Shown piece after piece: positions 1 through 5,551 of a stretch of 5,570 nt of DNA. The notes under the pieces were generated by a model that was not told the DNA's origin, searched no databases, and worked only from the letters and a program-made list of their open reading frames with translations. Each line of letters begins with the position of its first letter. Position 1 is the first letter of the stretch. The stretch comes from an uncultured Oscillospiraceae bacterium (lineage in GTDB: Bacteria; Bacillota; Clostridia; Oscillospirales; Oscillospiraceae). The stretch lies in the NCBI GenBank assembly GCA_900763965.1, contig CAAFMG010000176.1:1-5570 (forward strand). The letters run 5' to 3'. Both the position numbers and the translations under genes were made by a program.

Positions 1-120
1 ATATGGTACATTTGCAACATTGTTACATTACTGGCCAAATCGGTTCTGCTCAAAATTTTGCAACGTTGGCGGGCGGATACTATCCGCCCCTACACGGTCT
101 GTGCCACCAAATTACCGCCG
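1..120 (+). repeat. Partial copy of a composite inverted-repeat element
   Basis: This stretch matches the reverse complement of 1246-1366 with about seven differences, including a 1-bp indel, and matches 5342-5478 more loosely. It is the half of the element that runs from the core outward to one arm; the rest would lie to the left of the window. It holds a perfect 9-bp-stem palindrome at 71-89 (GGGCGGATA, C, TATCCGCCC). It ends five bases or fewer before the stop codon of the YdcF-like gene, so it forms the 3' flank of that transcript. No coding sequence is visible. The palindrome could slow or end transcription, but no U-tract follows it on the minus strand. Confidence 0.85.
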
Positions 121-124
121 CTTT

Positions 125-916
125 TTAATGGTAACGATGCTCCAGCAGGATGTAGTGCCAGACACCGGCGACTTCCCGCATATAGTGGTTGACCTTTTGG
201 GCCAGGCGGGAGGTTTGGGCGGGGATGCCTACGAATTCCACATGGCAGGCATCGGCCAGGAGGCTGGCCCGGAACAGGTGGTATTCGCTGGACAGAACCC
301 CCAGCTTTTGGGGGCGGGTGCCGGTTTTTTCTTCAATCAGGTTCAGGGAGAACTGGAGATTTTCCCAGGTGGAGGTGGCTTGATCCTCCACCCACACCCG
401 ATGGGGGTCGATGCCCAGGGACACCAGTTCCCGGTACATACATTCGGCCTCGGTGATGGGCTCGTCGGTGCCCTGGCCGCCGGAGACTACTGCCACCACG
501 TTGGGGTGTTCCTCCAGATAGGTGTAGGCCCCGCAGATCCGATCCCACAGGGAAACCGACGGGCCATCAGCGTTGACCTTGGCCCCCAGCACCACCATGT
601 AATCCACCGGCTCCTCCGGGCGGCCCCGGCTGGCGTGGATCACTGCCGCCTCCGTCAGGCTCACCACCAGGAAGCCCAGCACCACCAGTACCGTGACCAT
701 CCGGGTCACCACCCTGGCAAACCGGGGAAACCGCAGCCCCACCAGGGGCATCAGGACGTAAAACAAAATCAGCCCCATGAGGCACAGGCACACCAGCGCC
801 GAAAAGCTGTAGCCCGGAATGCCGAATTTCAAAAACAGGGCCAAGGCCCCCAGGGCGGCGCAGATCACCAGAGCGATGACCCCGCCGGGATGCAATGCAG
901 AGAATATGGTTTTCAT
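125..916 (-). CDS. YdcF/SanA/ElyC-family (DUF218) membrane protein
   Basis: The 263-residue product has three hydrophobic segments at about 11-30, 38-60 and 72-93, followed by a DUF218 domain at about 104-250. Family motifs visible are VVLGAKV (108-114), SGGQGTDEP (145-153) with a following E-A-E, EDQATSTWENL (177-187) and SSEYHLFRA (209-217). The length fits YdcF, SanA and ElyC of E. coli (about 240-265 residues). Members of this family are envelope proteins; SanA and ElyC affect vancomycin sensitivity and cell-wall or envelope-polysaccharide assembly, but their reaction is not settled. The domain probably sits outside the membrane, although topology is inferred. The ATG at 916 is preceded by a weak G-rich site (922-927) and lies 30 bp from a good promoter. 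The gene appears monocistronic: repeat elements flank it on both sides. The family call is firm; the cellular role is not. Confidence 0.9.
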   Translation of the reverse strand: MKTIFSALHPGGVIALVICAALGALALFLKFGIPGYSFSALVCLCLMGLILFYVLMPLVGLRFPRFARVVTRMVTVLVVLGFLVVSLTEAAVIHASRGRPEEPVDYMVVLGAKVNADGPSVSLWDRICGAYTYLEEHPNVVAVVSGGQGTDEPITEAECMYRELVSLGIDPHRVWVEDQATSTWENLQFSLNLIEEKTGTRPQKLGVLSSEYHLFRASLLADACHVEFVGIPAQTSRLAQKVNHYMREVAGVWHYILLEHRYH

Positions 917-946
917 ACAAACCCCCCAATCTCTTTGATTTGCCCC

Positions 947-975
947 ATTTTACCATATTTTGTGGAAAATAACAA
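947..975 (-). promoter_or_regulatory. Sigma-A-type promoter of the YdcF-like gene
   Basis: Read on the minus strand, a -35 box TTGTTA (970-975) is followed after exactly 17 bp by a -10 box TAAAAT (947-952). Both are close to the housekeeping consensus and the spacing is ideal. Transcription would begin near 940, giving a leader of roughly 25 nt before the ATG at 916. This is a pattern match only. Confidence 0.65.
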
Positions 976-1090
976 GGCGCTGGAAGGGTCCGGGGGGTTA
1001 AGATATGATTAAGATGGGGTCTTGGGGGGCAGGTATTTTTATTCGCTTGGCCCATTGGGACGGCAATGCAGCGTCCAACATCTGACAGGG

Positions 1091-1170
1091 GATCGACAGG
1101 TTTCGACAGGTTTCGACAGGGTTCGATGCTTTTCGGCTGGTTTCGACATGGTTCGATGCGTTTCGACAGG
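1091..1170. repeat. Tandem array of eight 10-bp units, consensus TTTCGACAGG
   Basis: Eight back-to-back decamers can be read directly. Three are exact TTTCGACAGG (1101-1110, 1111-1120, 1161-1170); the others differ at one to five positions, and a partial ninth unit (ATCTGACAGG) precedes them at 1079-1088. Units 3-5 and 6-8 also match each other as a 30-bp higher-order repeat, so part of the array grew by duplicating three units together. It lies 115-195 bp upstream of the promoter of the YdcF-like gene. The unit is about one helical turn long, so each copy would present the same DNA face. A binding array is possible but not shown. Confidence 0.85.
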
Positions 1171-1245
1171 TGTTGGCAATGAAATATCCCTAGTAGAGCG
1201 TATCCTTTAAAACTTTAAAACCTCATTCGTGCAACAAAATTTTTA

Positions 1246-1366
1246 CGCCGGTAATTCGGCGGCACAGACCGTGTAGGGGCGGATAGTATCCGCCCGCTAA
1301 CGTTGCAATTTTTTGAGCAGAACCGATTTGGCCCAGTAATGTAACAATGTTGCAAATGTACCATAT
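1246..1366 (-). repeat. Inverted near-identical copy of window positions 1-120
   Basis: Read on the minus strand from 1366 to 1246, this segment matches 1-120 with about seven differences over roughly 120 bp, including the nine-base-stem palindrome at 1277-1295. It is nested inside the element at 1195-1552. With 1-120 it forms a pair of inverted repeats that flank the YdcF-like gene and the decamer array. Confidence 0.85.
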
Positions 1367-1415
1367 TTCGACATTGTACCGCCGAGTTTCATTTGCAAAT
1401 GTTGGAACTTGCATT

Positions 1416-1479
1416 GTCGGCGCACAGCGCCGACGTTATTTCCCCATAGGGGAAATAACCGGGCGGATACTAACCGCCC
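1416..1479. repeat. Three adjacent hairpins in the element core
   Basis: Three stem-loops follow one another almost without spacers. The first is GTCGGCGC/GCGCCGAC (1416-1423 with 1427-1434, loop of 3). The second is GTTATTTCCCC/GGGGAAATAAC (1435-1445 with 1449-1459, loop of 3). The third is GGGCGG/CCGCCC (1461-1466 with 1474-1479), with an A-A mismatch just inside. The first two recur in inverted order at 5245-5288, the second with a compensated base pair. Two bases or fewer separate the stems. Confidence 0.85.
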
Positions 1480-1591
1480 CTACGCAGACGGTGCCACCGA
1501 ATTGCCGCCGCAAAATTTCGTTGCGCAAATGAAGTTTTAAAGGATCCGCTCTGCTGGGCAGGATGGCTCTGCCCCCGCCCCAAAAAGTAAC

Positions 1592-1623
1592 AAGGCGATA
1601 CGAACGGCTGCTCGTATCGCCTT
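1592..1623 (-). terminator. Rho-independent terminator of the transporter-phosphatase operon
   Basis: A perfect 12-bp stem (AAGGCGATACGA at 1592-1603 with TCGTATCGCCTT at 1612-1623) encloses an 8-nt loop. On the minus strand it starts 14 nt past the phosphatase stop codon and is followed by GTTACTTTTTGG, a broken U-rich tract. Position and shape fit the end of the operon. The tract is imperfect, so termination efficiency is uncertain. Confidence 0.8.
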
Positions 1624-1637
1624 ATATTTATTGTCAC

Positions 1638-2252
1638 TTATTCCTTCACATCCACCCCGGCACTGCGCAGATCCTTGCGCAGGCGGGAGATGTCGTTGTG
1701 GAACACGGCGCCGGGGATGCCAACGTAGAAGGCTCCCTCCACATTGCTGGGCAGGTCGTCTACAAAGAAGCATTCCTCCCCTTTCAGGCCGAACTTCTCC
1801 AGCAGCAGGCGGTAGATTTCCGGCTGGGGCTTGACCAGTTTTACGTCGGCGGAAATCAGGGTGCCGTCAAAATAGCGGCTGGCTTCCACCCGGGGCCAGT
1901 AGTCGTGCTGGCGCAGGCTGGCGTTGGACAGCAGGTAGATGCCATAGCCCTTTTCCTTCAGCTCCTGAATCAGCTCCAGCATACCGGGCACGGGGAGAAT
2001 GGGGCGATCCCACATCTGCACCAGCTTTTCGGCGGCTTCATGCAGATGCTCCGGCAGGCGGCGGCAGATGCTCTGGGCAGCTTCGGCATCGGTCATAGAA
2101 CCTCTGTCCATTCTCGCCCACTCCAAAGACTGAAATACCTCCCGTTTGAGAAGCTCCCGATCCGCCTGGGCCACCCCCAGCCGGGTCAGAAACACCTCCC
2201 GGTCAAAGCGGATCAGCACGTTTCCCATGTCAAAAATGATATTTTTAATCAT
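1638..2252 (-). CDS. HAD-superfamily phosphatase, YihX-like (HAD-IA)
   Basis: The 204-residue protein carries the full set of HAD motifs. Motif I is FDMGNVL with nucleophile D8. Motif II is LLSNAS with S109. Motif III is K141 in VKLVKPQPEIY. Motif IV is FFVDD with D165 and D166, which bind the metal. A helical cap is expected at about 15-85. The position two after the nucleophile, usually Asp as general acid/base, is Gly (G10), as I recall for E. coli YihX, which removes phosphate from glucose-1-phosphate. No signal peptide is seen, so it is cytoplasmic. The ATG overlaps the permease stop as ATGA and has AAGGTG 8 nt upstream, implying translational coupling. Being last in a transporter operon suggests that it acts on the imported compound or a product of it. 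The substrate cannot be read from sequence. Confidence 0.88.
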   Translation of the reverse strand: MIKNIIFDMGNVLIRFDREVFLTRLGVAQADRELLKREVFQSLEWARMDRGSMTDAEAAQSICRRLPEHLHEAAEKLVQMWDRPILPVPGMLELIQELKEKGYGIYLLSNASLRQHDYWPRVEASRYFDGTLISADVKLVKPQPEIYRLLLEKFGLKGEECFFVDDLPSNVEGAFYVGIPGAVFHNDISRLRKDLRSAGVDVKE

Positions 2253-3910
2253 ACGATTTTCACCTTACCCTTGGTAGCCCGGAAGACAATCAGCAGGGAT
2301 GCGATGGAGCTTACCGTCAGGATGGTGGCCAGGGCGCTGGCAGGGCCGTCACCCTGGTGCATGACCTCCTGGTAAATGGCGATGGCGATGGTGGAGGTCT
2401 TGCCGGAGTAGAGCATGATGGAGCTGGACAGCTCGTTGATGCAGGTGATCCAGCTGATGACGGCGCCGGACATGATGCCGGGGAGCATCATCCGGGCGGT
2501 GACGGTGAAGAAGGTTTTCAGGGGGGACACACCCAGGTTGATGGAGGCTTCCTCCACATAGGGATCCATCTGGTACAGGAAGGCGGTTCCGGAGCGGACG
2601 GTGTAGGGCAGCTTCCGGATCACATAGGAGATGATCATAATGGCGGCGGTACCCACCAGGACGATGGGCTTGCGGTTAAAGGCCACGATCAGGCCGATGC
2701 CCAAAACGGAACCGGGGATGACGTAGGGGAACATCACCAGAGTATCAATGAGGTTTGCCACCTTGCCCTTTTTGCGCACCAGCACATAGGAAACCAGAAT
2801 GCCCACCACGATGATGAACACAATGGCAATGAGAGAGAACAGGTAGGTATTGCGGATATTGGTTGCCAGACGGCCGCTGATGGCGCGGTAGTTCTGGAGG
2901 TTGATGCCCTTGACCATGCCGGAGAAGCTGCGCTCCACAAAGGACTGGCAGATCACCACCAGCTGGGGCAGGAAGGCCACGAACACCACCAGGTAAATGG
3001 GGGCGGTGACCAGAAAGCGCTTGAAGCCATGGAGCTTCGTCTCCTGGGGGGGCCGCAGGGAGCTCATCATGTAGTTCCGCTTGTCAATGACCATCTTCTG
3101 GAACAGCAGCACCGCCAGAGAGCAGCAGACGATGATGACGGACAGGGCCGAAGCCATGTAGGGGTTGGTGGCGCTTTCGGACATATACTCGTTGTACACC
3201 AGCACCGGCAGCACAACATAGCCCTCGCCCAGAAGCATGGGGGTGCCGAAGTCGGCCAGGCAGGTCATAAAGACCATGGTGCAGCCTGCCAGAATGGAGG
3301 GCAGCACCACCGGCAGAGTCACCGTCCAGATCCGCTTGAGCTTGCTCATGCCCAGGTTCTCCGCCGCCTCCTCCAGGGAGGAGTCAATGGAGTTCATGGC
3401 ACCGGAGGTGTAGAGGTAAATGTAGGGGAACAGGTGCATGGTAAAAACGAAGATGATGCCGCCTCGGCCATAGATGGCGGGGGACTGCATTCCCATCATT
3501 TTCAGCACCCGGCTGATCAGGCCGTTGCGGCCCAGCAGCACGATCCAGGAATAGGCCCCGATGAAGGGGGGGCTCATCAGGCTCATAATAATGAGGATGT
3601 GTACCAATGTCTTTCCCGGAACGTTGTACCGGGTCATAAGATAGGCAATGGGCACGCCGATGAGGGTGGAGGTCAGCACCGTCATGGTGCAGACCACAAT
3701 AGAGCGGATCAGGGGGCGGTAGTAATAGGGTTTGGAGAAGAACCGGGCGAAGTTATACAGGGTCAGGCCCTCTACCTTGTCGGAAAACACGCTCTTGGTG
3801 AGGATGGTATAGAAGGGGTAGACGATAAACAGGCACATGAACACAATGACGCCGAATTTCACAAAGAACCAGAAGTCCGGCCGCCACTTTTGACCGACTG
3901 GCTGCTTCAC
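2249..3910 (-). CDS. ABC-transporter permease, fused two-domain (FbpB/PhnU2-type)
   Basis: The 553-residue protein contains two BPD-type membrane domains in one chain, about 1-275 and 295-553, with roughly twelve hydrophobic segments (for example 17-35, 68-92, 150-172, 254-272, 299-321, 354-378, 390-411 and 525-543). Each half has its own EAA loop that docks on the ATPase: EEAAENLG (180-187) and EEASINLG (453-460), each followed by the spaced P/G residues typical of the loop. The length fits ferric-iron FbpB/SfuB permeases and the putative 2-aminoethylphosphonate permease PhnU2. The start is GTG at 3910, overlapping the ATPase stop by 4 bp (GTGA), with GGAGG 10 nt upstream. Because both halves are fused, one chain should complete the pore with an ATPase dimer. 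Substrate class is undecided; sugar-phosphate (AfuB-like) uptake is another option. Confidence 0.92.
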   Translation of the reverse strand: MKQPVGQKWRPDFWFFVKFGVIVFMCLFIVYPFYTILTKSVFSDKVEGLTLYNFARFFSKPYYYRPLIRSIVVCTMTVLTSTLIGVPIAYLMTRYNVPGKTLVHILIIMSLMSPPFIGAYSWIVLLGRNGLISRVLKMMGMQSPAIYGRGGIIFVFTMHLFPYIYLYTSGAMNSIDSSLEEAAENLGMSKLKRIWTVTLPVVLPSILAGCTMVFMTCLADFGTPMLLGEGYVVLPVLVYNEYMSESATNPYMASALSVIIVCCSLAVLLFQKMVIDKRNYMMSSLRPPQETKLHGFKRFLVTAPIYLVVFVAFLPQLVVICQSFVERSFSGMVKGINLQNYRAISGRLATNIRNTYLFSLIAIVFIIVVGILVSYVLVRKKGKVANLIDTLVMFPYVIPGSVLGIGLIVAFNRKPIVLVGTAAIMIISYVIRKLPYTVRSGTAFLYQMDPYVEEASINLGVSPLKTFFTVTARMMLPGIMSGAVISWITCINELSSSIMLYSGKTSTIAIAIYQEVMHQGDGPASALATILTVSSIASLLIVFRATKGKVKIV

Positions 3911-4968
3911 TTGGAAAGCACCTCCCCGGTCTGGGCGTCATACAGGCTGACGCGGTCAGGGTCAAAGCTGAGGAATACCGCTTCCCCGTCGGGGTGGACT
4001 TCCACGGTGTCCTTGGTGTATTCGTTCACCGTCAGGCTCTGGCCGTTGTCCAGCTCCACTTCATATTCCACAAAGTCCCCCAGGAAGGTGGAAAACAGCA
4101 CCTTGCCGGGCATACCCTGATCGCTGAAAAACAGCTGTTCCGGCCGGGCGGAGAGCTTGCCCTTGCCGGTAAAGGGCTTTGCCATGGGAATTTCCAGGGT
4201 CTGCTCCCCTTGAATGGTCACCTTGCCATTTTCCACATCGCAGTCCAGGAAGTTGCTGGTGCCGATGAATCCGGCAACGAAGGGGTTCTGGGGCTTGGCG
4301 TAGATCTCATTGGGGGTGCCGATCTGCATGATGACGCCGTCCTTCATAACGGCAATCCGGTCGGAAATGGCCAGAGCCTCCTCCTGGTCGTGGGTGACAT
4401 AGATGGTGGTGATGCCCAGGCGGCGCTGGAGCTTTTTGATCACGGTGCGCATCTGCACCCGGAGCTTGGCATCCAGATTGGAAAGGGGCTCGTCCATGAG
4501 CAGGACGCTGGGCTCAATGACGAAGGCACGGGCCAGAGCCACACGCTGCTGCTGACCGCCGGACAGCTCATTGGGCTTCCGGTCTGCCAGATGGGAAATC
4601 TGCACCAGCTCCAGAGCCTCGGCAACCCGGCGGCTGATCTCGGCCTTTGCCACCTTCCGGGCCTTCAGACCGTAGGCCACGTTTTCTGCCACCGTCAGAT
4701 GGGGGAAAATGGCGTAGTTCTGGAACACCATGCCGATATCCCGCTTGTGGGCAGGCACGTCGTTGATCCGCTTGTCGCCAAAGTAGAAATCGCCCCCCTC
4801 GATGGAGTTAAAACCGGCGATCATTCGCAGCAGGGTAGTCTTGCCGCAGCCGGAGGGCCCCAGCAGGGTAAAGAATTCCCCTTCCCGAATGTTCAGAGAA
4901 ACGCCGCTCAGGGCGGTAAAATCACCGTAGCGCTTCACCGCATCCCGGATGATCACTTCATTGCTCAT
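3907..4968 (-). CDS. ABC-transporter ATPase (FbpC/PotA/PhnT2-type) with TOBE domain
   Basis: The 353-residue protein powers the adjacent permease. It shows Walker A GPSGCGKTT (37-45), Q-loop Q83, signature LSGGQQ (135-140), Walker B VLLMDEP with D159 and E160 (155-161), D-loop SNLD (163-166) and switch H193. A TOBE-like regulatory domain occupies about 275-345. The length is that of importer ATPases for iron, polyamines and phosphonates. The ATG at 4968 is preferred because AAGGAG lies 9 nt upstream and the ABC fold begins within a few residues. The frame stays open upstream to 5151, but that extension translates leader and repeat sequence. The protein is first in the operon. No binding-protein gene is next to it, which is unusual because importers of this class normally need one; it may lie elsewhere. 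Confidence 0.93.
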   Translation of the reverse strand: MSNEVIIRDAVKRYGDFTALSGVSLNIREGEFFTLLGPSGCGKTTLLRMIAGFNSIEGGDFYFGDKRINDVPAHKRDIGMVFQNYAIFPHLTVAENVAYGLKARKVAKAEISRRVAEALELVQISHLADRKPNELSGGQQQRVALARAFVIEPSVLLMDEPLSNLDAKLRVQMRTVIKKLQRRLGITTIYVTHDQEEALAISDRIAVMKDGVIMQIGTPNEIYAKPQNPFVAGFIGTSNFLDCDVENGKVTIQGEQTLEIPMAKPFTGKGKLSARPEQLFFSDQGMPGKVLFSTFLGDFVEYEVELDNGQSLTVNEYTKDTVEVHPDGEAVFLSFDPDRVSLYDAQTGEVLSK

Positions 4969-4977
4969 AGTTATCCT

Positions 4978-4983
4978 CTCCTT
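4978..4983 (-). promoter_or_regulatory. Ribosome binding site AAGGAG of the ATPase gene
   Basis: On the minus strand, AAGGAG ends 9 nt before the ATG at 4968. It fixes the start of the ATPase gene and argues against the longer open frame that reaches 5151. Confidence 0.85.
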
Positions 4984-5029
4984 GTATGTGTGTGTATCGT
5001 GGGTGCCTAGTGGTTTTTGGGTATGTCTT

Positions 5030-5090
5030 ATGTTAAGACTGAGCAAAGCCTTCCGTGTAAATATAGGGAGGTTTTGTTCGGTCTTAACGT
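5030..5090 (+). repeat. 25-bp imperfect hairpin with 11-nt loop
   Basis: Positions 5030-5054 pair with 5066-5090 without bulges, leaving an 11-nt loop (5055-5065). As plus-strand RNA, twenty pairs are Watson-Crick and five are G-U (5031/5089, 5040/5080, 5043/5077, 5048/5072, 5052/5068). As minus-strand RNA those five become A-C mismatches. The structure is outside the composite element next to it. A short T-rich run (TTGTTTT) follows on the plus strand. It may be a plus-strand RNA or terminator structure, or a palindromic DNA site; its role is unknown. Confidence 0.75.
5060..5087 (-). promoter_or_regulatory. Candidate promoter of the transporter-phosphatase operon
   Basis: On the minus strand, TTAAGA (5082-5087) as -35 and TATATT (5060-5065) as -10 are separated by 16 bp. 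The -10 box matches the consensus at five of six bases, the -35 box at four. The -10 lies in the loop and the -35 in the stem of the hairpin at 5030-5090. Transcription would start near 5053, giving a leader of about 85 nt. This is the best candidate seen, not a certain one. Confidence 0.4.
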
Positions 5091-5157
5091 TGTTTTGGGG
5101 GTGTTGCCTGCCGGATGCACCGAAATATTTGCGGCGGTAATTCGGCGGCACCGTCTG

Positions 5158-5212
5158 CGTAGGGGTGGTGCTACGCGCAGCGAATCAAAATCCAATGATC
5201 GCCGGGGGCGAT
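5158..5212 (+). repeat. 55-bp direct repeat, copy 1
   Basis: This segment is identical to 5497-5551 except at one base (A5173 against C5512). It contains a hairpin GATCGCC/GGCGATC (5197-5203 with 5207-5213). A second pair, GCGTAG/CTACGC (5157-5162 with 5171-5176), overlaps its left end. It interrupts the left arm of the element at 5117-5493. Confidence 0.9.
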
Positions 5213-5244
5213 CACACCATAATTCAACGGATATTATCCGCCCG

Positions 5245-5288
5245 GTTGTTTCCCCAATGGGGAAACAACGTCGGCGCAAAGCGCCGAC
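5245..5288. repeat. Two adjacent hairpins in the element core
   Basis: GTTGTTTCCCC pairs with GGGGAAACAAC (5245-5255 with 5259-5269, loop AAT), followed at once by GTCGGCGC with GCGCCGAC (5270-5277 with 5281-5288, loop AAA). They match the hairpins at 1416-1459 in reverse order. Relative to that copy, the fourth pair of the 11-bp stem has changed from A-T to G-C on both sides. Confidence 0.88.
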
Positions 5289-5496
5289 AATGGCACCATC
5301 AAACTTTTGCAAATGAAATCCGGCGGGATTATGTCGAATCATGGTATATTTTGCAATATTGTTACATGACCGGGCCAAATCGGTTCTGCCCAGAGATTTG
5401 CCACGTTGGCGGGCGGCTGATAGCCGCCCCTACAGGGCGTGTGCATGATGGCGGTCAAATGCCACCGAATTAGCGCTGCAAAAATTTCGTTGCGTT

Positions 5497-5551
5497 CGTA
5501 GGGGTGGTGCTCCGCGCAGCGAATCAAAATCCAATGATCGCCGGGGGCGAT
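5497..5551 (+). repeat. 55-bp direct repeat, copy 2
   Basis: Same orientation and sequence as 5158-5212 with one substitution. It starts just after the right end of the element at 5117-5493. The hairpin ATCGCC/GGCGAT (5537-5542 with 5546-5551) is kept, while the left stem seen in copy 1 is broken by the substitution and a changed flank. Confidence 0.9.

Larger units (their letters stand above)
1195..1552. mobile_element. Complete composite inverted-repeat (MITE-like) element, non-coding
   Basis: The two ends are inverted copies of each other over about 100 bp: 1195-1295 begins AGAGCGTATCCTTTAAAAC and the reverse complement from 1552 begins AGAGCGGATCCTTTAAAAC. Both arms continue through a region related to GTAATTCGGCGGCAC and into a GGGGCGG hairpin. 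The left arm has an extra tandem TTTAAAAC. The core (about 1296-1460) has two parts: one half shared with 1-120 and 5342-5430, and one half with adjacent GC-rich hairpins shared with 5245-5312. There is no transposase and no clear target-site duplication. The same composite occurs inverted at 5117-5493, which shows it is a defined dispersed unit. Its mobility is inferred from dispersal and end symmetry only. Confidence 0.75.
917..1637. other. 721-bp intergenic region with promoter, tandem repeat, element and terminator
   Basis: This gap between the YdcF-like gene and the phosphatase gene has no convincing coding sequence. From left to right it holds the promoter of the YdcF-like gene (947-975), about 115 bp with nothing recognised (976-1090), a decamer tandem array (1091-1170), a complete composite inverted-repeat element (1195-1552), and the terminator of the transporter operon (1592-1623). 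Short open frames here are rich in repeat-derived peptides and lack ribosome binding sites. Confidence 0.8.
5117..5493. mobile_element. Second complete composite inverted-repeat element, opposite orientation
   Basis: The ends are inverted copies: 5117-5151 and the reverse complement of 5459-5493 differ at about six of 35 positions (GCACCGAAAT against GCAACGAAAT at the tips). Inside, 5245-5312 matches the hairpin half of the element at 1195-1552, and 5320-5430 matches its other half, both inverted, so the whole composite is repeated in reverse. The AGAGCG/CCTTTAAAAC tips of the 1195-1552 copy are missing here. About 65 bp (roughly 5163-5228), including a 55-bp repeat copy, is inserted in the left arm. 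It is more diverged from the 1-120 copy than 1246-1366 is. There is no coding sequence. Confidence 0.7.

Noticed and set aside
71..89. Rho-independent terminator for the YdcF-like gene
   Set aside because: The palindrome is strong, but no U-tract follows it on the minus strand, and the same hairpin occurs in the other repeat copies at places unrelated to gene ends. It is treated as part of the element.
20..1012. A 330-codon plus-strand frame opposite the YdcF-like gene
   Set aside because: It has no family motifs, is His- and Gln-rich, and lies antisense to a gene with clear DUF218 motifs and its own promoter.
1091..1170. CRISPR array
   Set aside because: The 10-bp units are contiguous, with no spacers and no cas genes.
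1022..1210. A 62-codon plus-strand frame through the decamer array
   Set aside because: It starts with TTG without a supporting gene context, and its peptide repeat only mirrors the DNA repeat.
2357..4120. A 587-codon open frame on the plus strand across the permease and ATPase genes
   Set aside because: Its translation is rich in His, Gly, Gln and Asp with no domain. It is the antisense shadow of two clear genes in GC-rich DNA.
4969..5151. N-terminal extension of the ATPase by 61 codons
   Set aside because: The upstream part translates the leader and repeat DNA. The ATG at 4968 has AAGGAG 9 nt before it and matches the usual start of the family.
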